From Neisseria mucosa (GTDB taxonomy: Bacteria; Pseudomonadota; Gammaproteobacteria; Burkholderiales; Neisseriaceae), in assembly GCF_003044445.1 (NCBI RefSeq), contig NZ_POWX01000007.1, positions 1-64,000 on the forward strand: a stretch of DNA of 64,000 bases, in the 5' to 3' direction. Of the stretch, positions 24,693-33,060 are shown piece by piece. Both the position numbers and the translations under genes were made by a program. The notes beneath the pieces were generated by a model that saw only the letters and a list, made by a program, of their open reading frames with translations, did no database searches and was not told the origin of the DNA. Numbering within the stretch: the stretch's first letter is position 1; each line of letters begins with the position of its first letter.

Positions 24693-25680
24693 AAACAAGC
24701 GTAGTGCGCTTCGCTCAAACAAGGTTGCGTTTATGCAGGGTTCTTCTCGTCCGCTGTGGGCGGCGTTCGTCTTGCTGTTGGCGTGTTGTACGTTATTCCT
24801 GACTTTGAACATACAAGGCGATTGGGATTTTGTGTTGCAACTGCGGCTGACTAAACTGGCAGCTTTGCTGTTGGTGGCGTACGCGGTCGGGGTTTCGACC
24901 CAGCTTTTCCAAACGCTGACGAACAACCCGATCCTTACGCCTTCGATTTTGGGCTTCGATTCGCTGTATGTGTTTTTGCAAACACTTTTGCTGTTTGCCT
25001 TGGGCGGGGTAGGCTATACGTCGCTGCCGCTGACGGGCAAGTTCGGCTTTGAACTGGTGATGATGATGGGCGGCTCACTGCTTTTGTTTTACACACTCAT
25101 CCGGCAGGGCGGACGCGATTTGTCGCGCATGATTTTGATCGGCGTGATTTTCGGCATTTTGTTCCGCAGCCTCTCTTCGCTGCTGACGCGCATGATTGAT
25201 CCGGAGGAATTTACGGCGGCGCAGGCGAATATGTTTGCGAACTTCAATACGGTTCACAGCGAGCTTTTGGGTGTAGGCGCGCTGATTCTGCTGGCGAGCG
25301 TGGTGGCGGTCTGGCGAGAACGGCACCGTCTGGACGTCCATCTTTTGGGGCGCGACCAAACGATTAATTTGGGCATAAACTACACGCGCAATACTTTGTG
25401 GCTGCTGCTTTGGATTGCCGCGCTGGTGGCGACGGCGACGGCGGTGGTCGGACCGGTCAGCTTCTTTGGCCTGCTGGCTGCCGCGCTTGCCAACCATTTT
25501 GCCCCGAGCGTGCGCCATAGCGTGCGGCTGCCGATGACGGTGTGCGTCGGCGGTATTTTGTTGGTCGGCGGGCAAACCGTGTTCGAACACCTGCTTGGTA
25601 TGAAGGCGGTGTTGAGCGTAGTGGTTGAATTTGCCGGCGGGCTGGTGTTTTTATATTTGGTGTTGAAACGCAAGCGCTAG
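24682..25680 (+). CDS. Iron-chelate ABC transporter permease (FecCD family), second subunit
   Basis: 332 residues, second FecCD permease. LRLTKLAALLLVAYAVGVSTQLFQTLTNNPILTPSILGF carries the family N-terminal motif, and GPVSFFGLLAAALANHFAPS the ATPase-contact loop. It overlaps the first permease, so the two form a heterodimer pair translated together. The first codons contain a DUS (MSSENKR), so a slightly later start cannot be excluded. Together with the ATPase at 28.5 kb it should form one importer. Confidence 0.86.
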   Translation: MSSENKRSALRSNKVAFMQGSSRPLWAAFVLLLACCTLFLTLNIQGDWDFVLQLRLTKLAALLLVAYAVGVSTQLFQTLTNNPILTPSILGFDSLYVFLQTLLLFALGGVGYTSLPLTGKFGFELVMMMGGSLLLFYTLIRQGGRDLSRMILIGVIFGILFRSLSSLLTRMIDPEEFTAAQANMFANFNTVHSELLGVGALILLASVVAVWRERHRLDVHLLGRDQTINLGINYTRNTLWLLLWIAALVATATAVVGPVSFFGLLAAALANHFAPSVRHSVRLPMTVCVGGILLVGGQTVFEHLLGMKAVLSVVVEFAGGLVFLYLVLKRKR

Positions 25681-25840
25681 GTCGTCTGAAAACTTTTTGA
25701 GCCTGAATTCAGGTGGTAAGTCATCATCTCTAGACTGTATTTTGATTTTTTATGCTCTTTAAATTTAATAGGGGCGTGAAACTAAATATTGAGTTTATAC
25801 TCATAGTAAACATCACTTGAATTATTATCAGGTATGAGTT

Positions 25841-27706
25841 ATGAGTAAAGTGTTGAAATACCGTCCTGATTTGGACGGGATACGGGCATTGGCCGTTTTA
25901 TCCGTCATCGTATTTCATATCGATCCCCAATGGCTGCCGGGCGGTTTCTTGGGCGTGGATATGTTTTTCGTGTTGTCGGGCTATTTGATTACGACCATTA
26001 TCAGCCGCGAGATTCGCGACGGCAGCTTTTCGTTTCTCGAGTTTTACAAACGCCGCGCCAAACGTATCTTGCCCGTCTTTGCCTGCGTATTGCTTTGTAC
26101 GACGGTCGTTGCCGCTGTCTTCTTCTTGTCTTTCGATTTGCGCCAATACGTTAAATCCGCCGTCTTCGCCTTGCTGTTTGCCGCCAATCTGTTTTTTGCG
26201 CGCCGCGGCGGTTATTTTGATGCGGATGCGACAGAAAAGCCGTTGCAGCACATTTGGTCGCTGTCGTTGGAAGAACAGTTTTACTTTATCTTCCCCGCGT
26301 TGCTGATTTTGTTTTTCCGTATCAGCAAACGGCGCAATGTGCGGACGTTTATCCTTTTGCTGATTGTCATCAGCCTGTTTTCCGCGCTGTTGCCGACGCT
26401 GGGAATGGAAGCGTATTTCCTGCCGCACGTACGCGCTTATGAACTGTTGGTCGGTTCGCTTTTTGCATTTATCCCGCCCGCCGAACAAAACGACAAAGCC
26501 AGTACGCCGCTATTCGGATGGCTGATGATGGCGGTCATCGCCGTGACGCTGGTGCTGCCCTACGGCGTCCTGCCTGGTGCGGGAAACATCGAACGGCTGC
26601 TTTGCTGTACGGCGGTCGGCGGTTTGATTTACTCGGGCAAATCATTGCAGATGCAGGAAGGTTTCAATACGTCCAAATTGTTGAGCCTCAAGCCTGTGGT
26701 GTTTATCGGGTTGATTTCGTATTCGCTGTATTTGTGGCACTGGGTGGTGTTGGCGATGATGCGTTACATCTATATGGACGCGCAGCTTCCGCTCGCCGCA
26801 TCGGCACTGGCTGTCATCATCATGCTGCTGTTATCGGTGTTGTCTTATTATTTTGTGGAGACACCGGCGCGGAAGGTAAAGAATTTTACGACGGCGAAAT
26901 TCAAATGGACTATGGCGGCTTATTTCGCGCTGCTGATTCCCGCGACAGCCTACCTGATGACCGCCAAACCCGCCGCGTTTGAAACCACCTTGTACCAGGC
27001 TGATGAAAGCAAAATCTGCGCGGACACGCTGACCAAAACCGACTGTGCCGTCGGTACGGCAAACAAAAAGCCTGAAGTTTTGGTCATCGGCGACTCACAT
27101 GCCGCCCATTTAAGCCCGTTTCTCGACATTGTCGGCAAAAAAGAAGGCTGGTCAGCGGACGTCATTACGTCCAACAGCTGCGCCACCGCGTTCGGATTTA
27201 CCCTGCCCGACAGCGACCGCCGCGCCGACCGCTGCAATCCGTATAACAGTTTTATCGAACAAAAAACCAAAGACTATCCTGTCATCATCATTTCGCAACG
27301 TTGGTTCCTCCATACCGCCAAACCGGAATTTTTGGAAAGGTTCAACACAATGCTGGAGGATTTGGTGAAGGCGGGCAAGAAAGTGTACGTTTTGGCCGAT
27401 ACGCCTATGGACGGACAGCTGCCGTTGCGGCGTTATTACCTGAGACAAAATCTCGGCATCGACATCCATTATGTTTCAGAGGGTAAAAAGGCAGAAATCC
27501 GCGATTCCGCCAAGTCGGAAGACGAAGTAGAAAAAATCGTGAAGCAGCACAGAAGCGTACAATGGGTGGACTTTATGCAGTACATCCCCGCGGACAAACT
27601 CATAGACGGGCTGCCGGTGTACTTCGATACCAACCACCTCAACCCGTTCGGTTCAAGTAAAATTGCCGAAATGTTTATCAACGATAAACGCACCCTGTTG
27701 AAATAA
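25841..27706 (+). CDS. OafA-type membrane acyltransferase with SGNH domain
   Basis: 621 residues. The N-terminal half is an acyltransferase-3 membrane domain (YRPDLDGIRALAVLSVIVFH, FFVLSGYLIT, SLSLEEQFYFIFPALLI). After about residue 380 comes a periplasmic SGNH hydrolase-like domain with GDSH at 417-420 and the catalytic His region in DTNHLNPFG near 600. Such proteins O-acetylate surface glycans. In Neisseria one relative (PglI) acetylates the pilin glycan, but I cannot tell whether this is it. It interrupts the transport genes, with 160 bases before it and a DUS hairpin after it. Confidence 0.88.
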   Translation: MSKVLKYRPDLDGIRALAVLSVIVFHIDPQWLPGGFLGVDMFFVLSGYLITTIISREIRDGSFSFLEFYKRRAKRILPVFACVLLCTTVVAAVFFLSFDLRQYVKSAVFALLFAANLFFARRGGYFDADATEKPLQHIWSLSLEEQFYFIFPALLILFFRISKRRNVRTFILLLIVISLFSALLPTLGMEAYFLPHVRAYELLVGSLFAFIPPAEQNDKASTPLFGWLMMAVIAVTLVLPYGVLPGAGNIERLLCCTAVGGLIYSGKSLQMQEGFNTSKLLSLKPVVFIGLISYSLYLWHWVVLAMMRYIYMDAQLPLAASALAVIIMLLLSVLSYYFVETPARKVKNFTTAKFKWTMAAYFALLIPATAYLMTAKPAAFETTLYQADESKICADTLTKTDCAVGTANKKPEVLVIGDSHAAHLSPFLDIVGKKEGWSADVITSNSCATAFGFTLPDSDRRADRCNPYNSFIEQKTKDYPVIIISQRWFLHTAKPEFLERFNTMLEDLVKAGKKVYVLADTPMDGQLPLRRYYLRQNLGIDIHYVSEGKKAEIRDSAKSEDEVEKIVKQHRSVQWVDFMQYIPADKLIDGLPVYFDTNHLNPFGSSKIAEMFINDKRTLLK

Positions 27707-27712
27707 GCACAA

Positions 27713-27742
27713 AGGTCGTCTGAAAACAGATTCAGACGACCT
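27713..27742 (+). terminator. Inverted DUS pair after the acyltransferase
   Basis: AGGTCGTCTGAA and TTCAGACGACCT with a six-base loop. Confidence 0.7.
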
Positions 27743-27764
27743 CTTTAAAGTAAAAGGATACCGT

Positions 27765-28388
27765 ATGACTCAAGAACACTTCCCCGAATTTTTCGAGCAA
27801 GCCCCGACGCTGACCGTCCAAGACGCGCTCGCCGAATTTCTCGGCGCGGCAGAGGAGGGCATCATGCAGTATCGCTACGCCGATGCCGTCCGCCTGTGCG
27901 GACACTCCTGTCCCACCGTCGCAGGCGCGTACCTCATGACGCTTAAAGGCCTGAAAGCACTTTACGGCAACGACCTGCCGCAGCGCGGTGGAATCGAAGC
28001 CGCCATGCAGGGTGCGCGCGACGAAGGCACGGTCGGAGTCACCGCATCCGTTGTCCAACTCTTAACCGGCGCCGCTCCCGAAACCGGCTTCGGCGGTATC
28101 GGTCCACAAGGACGCTTTGCCCGTCGAAATCTATTGAGTTTCGATGCCGACATTGAAGGCACGCTGACACTGCGCCGCAAAGACAACGGCAAAACCGTCG
28201 CCGTCAGCCTCAATGCCGCCATGCAGCTCTTCGCCCCCGAAATGCGCGACATCATGCCCAAAGCCGTCAGCGGCACCGCCACCACAGAAGAACTCAAACG
28301 CTTCGGCGAACTCTGGCAGGCGCGTGTCAAAGCCTTTTTGATTGATTTGGCAGACGATCCCCAATTCGTCATCGTTCGCGAAATCTAA
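27765..28388 (+). CDS. FmdE-like domain protein, function unknown
   Basis: 207 residues, soluble, no signal peptide. The segment LCGHSCPTVAGAYLMTLKGLKALYG (about 44-68) resembles the FmdE family motif GHxCPG..., a putative metal or Fe-S site. It has AAAGGA upstream. Placed between the permeases and the ATPase of the iron-chelate importer. A conserved hypothetical gene also accompanies the fet genes of pathogenic Neisseria, so a role in handling the imported metal is possible but unproven. Confidence 0.7.
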   Translation: MTQEHFPEFFEQAPTLTVQDALAEFLGAAEEGIMQYRYADAVRLCGHSCPTVAGAYLMTLKGLKALYGNDLPQRGGIEAAMQGARDEGTVGVTASVVQLLTGAAPETGFGGIGPQGRFARRNLLSFDADIEGTLTLRRKDNGKTVAVSLNAAMQLFAPEMRDIMPKAVSGTATTEELKRFGELWQARVKAFLIDLADDPQFVIVREI

Positions 28389-28397
28389 AGCATACAG

Positions 28398-28434
28398 TTT
28401 CAGACGACCTCCCATGTTTGGAGGTCGTCTGAAA
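28398..28434 (+). terminator. Inverted DUS pair between FmdE-like gene and ATPase
   Basis: TTTCAGACGACCTCC pairs with GGAGGTCGTCTGAAA and is followed by AAAAC rather than T-rich sequence. It may weaken readthrough into the ATPase gene. Confidence 0.55.
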
Positions 28435-28460
28435 AAACAAATCCACACATCAAACTCATC

Positions 28461-29219
28461 ATGATTACCATCCGCAACGTCAGCTTCCACATCGGCGGCA
28501 ACCCCATTCTTAACAACGTCAGCCTCGACATCCCCGAAGGCGGCATTACCGCGCTCATCGGTCCCAACGGCGCAGGCAAATCCACGCTCCTCTCCTTCAT
28601 GGCGCGCCTCCGCCCGCTGGAGCAAGGCAGCATCAGCTACGCCGGCAAAGATGTTTCCACCACGCCTACCGCCGAGCTGGCAAAAACGCTCTCCATCCTG
28701 ACCCAAGAAAACAGCGTCATGAGCCGAATCACAGTTCGCGACCTGCTCATGTTCGGGCGTTATCCCTACCACCAAGGCAGACCGACCCCCGAAGACCTCG
28801 CCATCGTCGAAAACGCACTTTCCGAGTTCAAACTGGACAGCTTCGCCAACCGCTACCTGACCGAACTCTCCGGCGGACAACGCCAACGCGCCATGATTGC
28901 CATGGTCTTCTGCCAAAGCACCGATTACGTCCTCTTGGACGAACCGCTGAACAACCTCGATATGTACCACGCCCGCGCGCTCATGCAGCTGCTCCAACGG
29001 CTGACCCGCGAACACAAACGCACTACCGTCGTCGTCCTGCACGACATCAACCAAGCCGCCGCCTACGCCGACCACGTCATCGCCATGAAAAACGGACAAG
29101 TCGCTATGACCGGCACGCCGAACGACATTTTTACCGCTGAAAATATTAAAGATTTGTTTGATATGGATGTGGACGTATTGGACTATCAGGGCAAGAAACT
29201 GGTTGTCCATCACGTTTGA
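28461..29219 (+). CDS. Iron-chelate ABC transporter ATP-binding protein
   Basis: 252 residues. Walker A GPNGAGKS at 34-41, Q-loop near 86 (LTQENSVMSRITVRDLLMFGRYPYHQG, the FecE-type pattern), signature LSGGQRQRAMIAM, Walker B YVLLDEPLNNLD, and switch HDINQAA. It belongs with the two FecCD permeases at 23.7-25.7 kb, from which it is separated by the acyltransferase and FmdE-like genes. Confidence 0.92.
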   Translation: MITIRNVSFHIGGNPILNNVSLDIPEGGITALIGPNGAGKSTLLSFMARLRPLEQGSISYAGKDVSTTPTAELAKTLSILTQENSVMSRITVRDLLMFGRYPYHQGRPTPEDLAIVENALSEFKLDSFANRYLTELSGGQRQRAMIAMVFCQSTDYVLLDEPLNNLDMYHARALMQLLQRLTREHKRTTVVVLHDINQAAAYADHVIAMKNGQVAMTGTPNDIFTAENIKDLFDMDVDVLDYQGKKLVVHHV

Positions 29220-29232
29220 GGTGCGGATGCGA

Positions 29233-29265
29233 AAAGGTCGTCTGAAAAGTTTTCAGACGACCTTT
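29233..29265 (+). terminator. DUS hairpin after the ATPase gene
   Basis: AAAGGTCGTCTGAAAA pairs with TTTTCAGACGACCTTT with almost no loop. Confidence 0.8.
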
Positions 29266-29321
29266 CATCATCAACTCCAACGTAACCCCGTTTTCAGACG
29301 ACATCAAGCTGCGGCTGAATG

Positions 29322-29428
29322 TATAGTGGATTAAATTTAAATCAGGACAAGGAGACGAAGCCGCAGACAGTACAAATAGTACGGCAAGGCGAGGCAACGC
29401 CGTACTGGTTTAAATTTAATCCACTATA
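29322..29428 (-). mobile_element. Correia element (CREE), short 107-bp form, reverse orientation
   Basis: Complete termini; core reads CAAGGAGACGAAGCCGCAG, one base different from the other reverse copies. Confidence 0.95.
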
Positions 29429-29452
29429 AAGCGTGTTTGATGGGGAATAAGT

Positions 29453-29604
29453 ATGGATGAGTCGGGAAAACTTTAGAACGCATCGGCAAGAATGAATCTT
29501 TGTTATTGAAAAACCTACCGGCAGGCTTCAATCAGGAAAAACATGAAGCAGCAAAGGAATGGATTTATCGTTGGCAGCGTTGGACCATTTTGGAAATGGT
29601 GTGA
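29453..29604 (+). pseudogene. Possible small broken ORF (about 50 codons, one frameshift)
   Basis: An ATG at 29453 with GGGGAATA upstream reads MDESGK and then stops. If one base is added to the AAAA run at 29467-29470 it continues in the frame TLERIGKNESLLLKNLP... to the TGA at 29602. The downstream frame looks coding (KHEAAKEWIYRWQRW), and the next small gene starts 8 bases later. It could be a decayed partner of that gene; no family recognised. Confidence 0.35.
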
Positions 29605-29612
29605 GGTATTCT

Positions 29613-29840
29613 ATGAACAACTGGAAGCAGTTTATATTTTTTGTAATATTGGTCATAGCTTGTTATCAATTTCTATATTTCTTATCTGATATATTCCTTC
29701 TCGGCTATATCAATAAATACAGTTGGAATTTGAATTTTATTCAGGGGACTTTGAATTTTCTTTCAATATTTCTTCCCTATGTTTTTGTTAGACGAATTTT
29801 CAGGAAAGCCAATCAAGAAAAGGAAGATGCAAATAATTGA
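29613..29840 (+). CDS. Small AT-rich membrane protein, unknown
   Basis: 75 residues with two likely membrane helices (FIFFVILVIACYQFLYFL; FIQGTLNFLSIFLPYVFV) and a charged tail (RRIFRKANQEKEDANN). GAGG lies 8 bases before the ATG at 29613. An earlier in-frame ATG at 29559 would overlap the broken ORF upstream. Base composition is clearly more AT-rich than its neighbours, suggesting recent transfer. No function can be assigned. Confidence 0.5.
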   Translation: MNNWKQFIFFVILVIACYQFLYFLSDIFLLGYINKYSWNLNFIQGTLNFLSIFLPYVFVRRIFRKANQEKEDANN

Positions 29841-29922
29841 AGTTCGACTTCATGAATTAAAGCCGGTTTCATATTGAACCGGGAGACTGATGGCGAACCG
29901 AAATAATAAGGTTCCTGCCGTT

Positions 29923-29942
29923 ATTCCCGCGCGGGCGGGAAT
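29923..29942. repeat. dRS3 repeat
   Basis: ATTCCCGC-GCGGGCGGGAAT fits the 20-bp neisserial dRS3 pattern ATTCCC-N8-GGGAAT, common in intergenic mosaics and a known phage insertion target in meningococci. Confidence 0.85.
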
Positions 29943-30038
29943 CCATAGGAAATTTTACGAAATAAGCGTTTAAAAACCGTTGCCGGATTCAAAAGCAAAT
30001 TTCCAGGGCGGGAAGGGCGGCAGGAGGAGCAGTATCTT

Positions 30039-31082
30039 TTAATCCTCGATGTCCGTTTCTCTCCGCCCCAAAACCATCGCGTCCCCGTAGCTGAAAAAAC
30101 GGTATTCATGTTCGACCGCATGGCGGTACACCGCGCGGATGTGTTCCATGCCTGAAAACGCGCTGACGAGCATCAGAAGCGTGGATTTGGGCAGGTGGAA
30201 ATTGGTAATCAGGCGGTCGATGACGCGGAAGCGGTAGCCCGGCGTGATGAAAATATCCGTGTCGCCCTGTCCCGCTTTCAGACGACTTGTCTCGCGCGCG
30301 GCGGATTCGAGGGCGCGCATGGAAGTGGTGCCGACTGCCCAAACTTTGTTTCCGCGCGCATGGGCGGCTTCGATGGCGGCGACGGTTTCGGGCGGTACGT
30401 CAAACCATTCGCTGTGCATTTTGTGTTCTTCGATTTTGTCCACGCGCACGGGCTGGAACGTTCCCGCACCGACGTGCAGGGTGACTTCCGCCGTTTCCAC
30501 GCCTTTGGCTTTCAGACGACCTAAAAGCTCGTCTGTAAAGTGCAAACCTGCCGTCGGCGCCGCGACCGCGCCCTGATGTTTGGCATAGACGGTTTGATAG
30601 CGCGTATCGTCATCTGCGCCGGCAGCGCGTTCGATATAGGGCGGCAGCGGCAAATGACCGTTTTGCTCCAGCAGCTCGTAAACGGTTTGTTCGCCTTCAA
30701 AGCGCAGGCAGAACAGTTCGTCCGCACGCTCCACCATGACGGCACAAATATCGCCTTCGAAAATCAGCTTCGTGCCGGGTTTGGGCGATTTGGACGAGCG
30801 GATGTGCGCCAGCGCGGTGTGGTTGTCCAAAACGCGCTCTATTAAGGCCTCGATTTTTCCGCCGCTCTCTTTTTGCCCGAACAGCCGCGCTTTCATGACT
30901 TTGGTGTTGTTGAACACCAAAACGTCGCCCGCCTCAATATAATCAGGCAAATCGCCGAATACGCGGTCTTGCAGCGGCATATCGGGCAGCGCGACCAAAA
31001 GGCGGCTGCTGCCGCGCACTTCGGGTGGGTGCTGGGCAATTAATCGGTCGGGCAGGGTGAAATCGAAATCGGAAATGTCCAT
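30039..31082 (-). CDS. queA: S-adenosylmethionine:tRNA ribosyltransferase-isomerase
   Basis: 347 residues. Transfers the ribosyl part of SAM to preQ1 in tRNA to make epoxyqueuosine. Recognised by MDISDFDFTLPDRLIAQHPPEVRGSSRLL, APTAGLHFTDELL, VTLHVGAGTFQPV and the terminal SYGDAMVL. Two DUS fall inside, read as SRLKAG and GRLKAK. Single gene, divergent from mrp across a CREE. Confidence 0.97.
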   Translation of the reverse strand: MDISDFDFTLPDRLIAQHPPEVRGSSRLLVALPDMPLQDRVFGDLPDYIEAGDVLVFNNTKVMKARLFGQKESGGKIEALIERVLDNHTALAHIRSSKSPKPGTKLIFEGDICAVMVERADELFCLRFEGEQTVYELLEQNGHLPLPPYIERAAGADDDTRYQTVYAKHQGAVAAPTAGLHFTDELLGRLKAKGVETAEVTLHVGAGTFQPVRVDKIEEHKMHSEWFDVPPETVAAIEAAHARGNKVWAVGTTSMRALESAARETSRLKAGQGDTDIFITPGYRFRVIDRLITNFHLPKSTLLMLVSAFSGMEHIRAVYRHAVEHEYRFFSYGDAMVLGRRETDIED

Positions 31083-31188
31083 AATCTTAATTTTGATGCT
31101 TACAAATGTTGTCAGGCGGTCATTATACGCATTTCCCCGCGGGCTTGGCGTTTCATGCGAAAGGTCGTCTGAAACGCCAAGCCCGCAA

Positions 31189-31295
31189 TATAGTGGATTA
31201 ACTTTAAATCAGGACAAGGCGACGAAGCCGCAGACAGTACAGATAGTACGGCAAGGCGAGGCAACGCCGTACTGGTTTAAAGTTAATCCACTATA
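31189..31295 (-). mobile_element. Correia element (CREE), short 107-bp form, 71 bp before mrp
   Basis: Complete reverse-orientation copy. It fills most of the queA-mrp divergent spacer, so it may supply or displace promoter elements of mrp. Confidence 0.95.
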
Positions 31296-31366
31296 TTTTG
31301 CGTCCGAACAAGGCAATACGGTATCATTCGTTCTGTTTCAAACGCCACCGCATCAGAGAGAACAAC

Positions 31367-32446
31367 ATGAATATCCCCGCCATTTCCGCCGCAATCGAAG
31401 CAGTAAAAATCCCCGGCACCGAACGCACGCTCGGCAGCGAAAAAGCCGTCAAACTGTTGGCAGAACGTTCCGACGGCCTCCATATCGGACTGAAATTCGG
31501 ATTCCCCGTCGGGCATATCGCCGCCGAAATCGCCAACAGCCTGCAAGAAGCCGTCATCGGCATCACGCGCGATGCGCATATCCACCTCAGCATTGACACT
31601 GAAATCACAACACACAAAGTACAGCCCGGCGTTGCCACCATCAAAGGCGTCAAAAATATCATTGCCGTTGCATCCGGTAAAGGCGGTGTCGGCAAATCCA
31701 CCACCACCGCCAATCTCGCCACCGCTATGGCACGCATGGGCGCGCGCGTGGGCGTGCTGGATGCCGACCTCTACGGCCCCAGCCAGCCGACCATGTTGGG
31801 CGTGCAAGACCGCAAACCCGACCAACAAAACCAAAAACTGGTTCCCGTCGAAGCCGACAGCGGCATCCAAGTGATGTCCATCGGCTTTTTGGTCGATACC
31901 GACCAAGCCGTCGTTTGGCGCGGTCCGATGGTAAGCCAAGCCTTGCAGCAGTTGATGTTCCAAAGCGAGTGGGACGAAGTGGACTACCTTTTCATCGACC
32001 TGCCGCCGGGCACAGGCGACATCCAACTTACCCTGTCGCAAAAAATCCCTGTAACCGGCTCGGTCGTCGTTACCACACCGCAAGACATCGCCCTGATTGA
32101 CGCACGCAAAGCAGTCGATATGTTCCACAAAGTCAATATCCCGATTTTCGGTGTACTGGAAAACATGTCGGTACATATCTGCTCCAACTGCGGTCACGCC
32201 GAAGCTATTTTTGGTTCTGAAGGCGGTAAAAACTTAGCAGGTCGCCTGAATGTCCCGCTGCTTGGACAGCTCCCATTAAGCCTGCCCGTGCGCGAAGCAA
32301 TGGACGGTGGCGCGGCGAAACGGTTGTTTGACGACCATCCTGCCATTGCCAAAATCTACACCGATGCAGCCTTCCAAATCGCTCTGACCATTGCAGACAA
32401 AGGCAAAGATTTCAGCAGCCGTTTCCCCAAAATCGTAGTGGAATAA
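31367..32446 (+). CDS. mrp: Mrp/ApbC-family iron-sulfur carrier ATPase
   Basis: 359 residues. N-terminal MIP18-like domain (about 1-85), then a P-loop of the deviant Walker A type, SGKGGVGKST at 103-112, and the cluster-binding CxxC at C272/C275 (HICSNCGH). Moves Fe-S clusters to target enzymes as a homodimer. The ATG at 31367 (MNIPAISAAIEAVK) follows AGAGAGAAC; an upstream ATG at 31298 would start directly at the CREE edge. Confidence 0.94.
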   Translation: MNIPAISAAIEAVKIPGTERTLGSEKAVKLLAERSDGLHIGLKFGFPVGHIAAEIANSLQEAVIGITRDAHIHLSIDTEITTHKVQPGVATIKGVKNIIAVASGKGGVGKSTTTANLATAMARMGARVGVLDADLYGPSQPTMLGVQDRKPDQQNQKLVPVEADSGIQVMSIGFLVDTDQAVVWRGPMVSQALQQLMFQSEWDEVDYLFIDLPPGTGDIQLTLSQKIPVTGSVVVTTPQDIALIDARKAVDMFHKVNIPIFGVLENMSVHICSNCGHAEAIFGSEGGKNLAGRLNVPLLGQLPLSLPVREAMDGGAAKRLFDDHPAIAKIYTDAAFQIALTIADKGKDFSSRFPKIVVE

Positions 32447-32453
32447 CGGGCAG

Positions 32454-32492
32454 AGGTCGTCTGAAAGCTCTTCAAACGGTTTCAGACGACCT
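32454..32492 (+). terminator. Inverted DUS pair after mrp
   Basis: AGGTCGTCTGAAA and TTTCAGACGACCT with a 13-base loop, 7 bases after the mrp stop. Confidence 0.7.
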
Positions 32493-32575
32493 TGTGGTGC
32501 TGAAGATTATGCTAAAGCGAATAATTGGAAAATCAAATATTTAAAGATTTAATCTTGTTGTTTTGAGAAAATTGC

Positions 32576-32604
32576 TTGACACGAAAAGTCTCGCCTTCTA
32601 TAAT
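32576..32604 (+). promoter_or_regulatory. Consensus promoter of tRNA-Lys
   Basis: TTGACA, exactly 17 bases, TATAAT, then a GC-rich discriminator (GCGC). All twelve hexamer bases match the sigma-70 consensus. Confidence 0.92.
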
Positions 32605-32616
32605 GCGCAGCTTATC

Positions 32617-32692
32617 GGGTCGTTAGCTCAGTCGGTAGAGCAGCGGACTTTTAATCCGTTGGTCGAGCGTTCGAATCGCTCACGACCCACCA
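32617..32692 (+). tRNA. tRNA-Lys (anticodon TTT)
   Basis: 76 bases including an encoded CCA. Acceptor GGGTCGT/ACGACCC, D-stem GCTC/GAGC, anticodon loop CTTTTAA giving TTT, T-arm GAGCG-TTCGAAT-CGCTC. Single-gene unit with its own promoter and terminator. Confidence 0.97.
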
Positions 32693-32697
32693 AATTT

Positions 32698-32728
32698 AAA
32701 AAGCCTGGACAAATGTCCGGGCTTTTTT
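32698..32728 (+). terminator. Intrinsic terminator of tRNA-Lys
   Basis: AAAAGCCTGGACA / TGTCCGGGCTTTTTT, a GC-rich stem with a T-run, starting 6 bases after the CCA. Confidence 0.88.
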
Positions 32729-32853
32729 ATTTGCCGGTATGTTTTGAGATTGTTACAGCCTTGCCCGTTAGATTTTTGATACGGGTTTGTTTGTTAGTCG
32801 TCCTATGATCACGAAACTGGTTCGGTTGATTAGCCGATTCAGAATTTGATTGA

Positions 32854-32960
32854 TATAGTGGATTAACTTTAAATCAGGACAAGGCGACGAAGCCGCAGAC
32901 AGTACAGATAGTACAGCAAGGCGGGGCAACGCCGTACTGGTTTAAAGTTAATCCACTATA
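32854..32960 (-). mobile_element. Correia element (CREE), short 107-bp form, reverse orientation
   Basis: Complete termini; two core changes (GTACAGCAAGGCGGGGC). Confidence 0.95.
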
Positions 32961-32967
32961 AATATAG

Positions 32968-33006
32968 AAAAGGTCGTCTGAAAACAAAATTTCAGACGAC
33001 CTTTTT
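32968..33006 (-). terminator. DUS hairpin after the glycosyltransferase
   Basis: AAAAGGTCGTCTGAAA and TTTCAGACGACCTTTT with a seven-base loop. Confidence 0.75.
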
Positions 33007-33060
33007 TGCTGCAAGCGATGTGATGCAAGCGGTCGGGCAGGGCTTTGCGCTTATGCCCGC

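Larger units (their letters stand above)
29220..29612. other. Gap between the ATPase gene and the small membrane protein
   Basis: Holds the DUS hairpin, a lone DUS near 29291, a CREE, and a broken small reading frame at 29453-29604 (own entry). Confidence 0.6.
32729..33060. other. Gap between tRNA-Lys and the glycosyltransferase
   Basis: Contains a CREE and a DUS hairpin. Nothing coding is seen. Confidence 0.6.
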
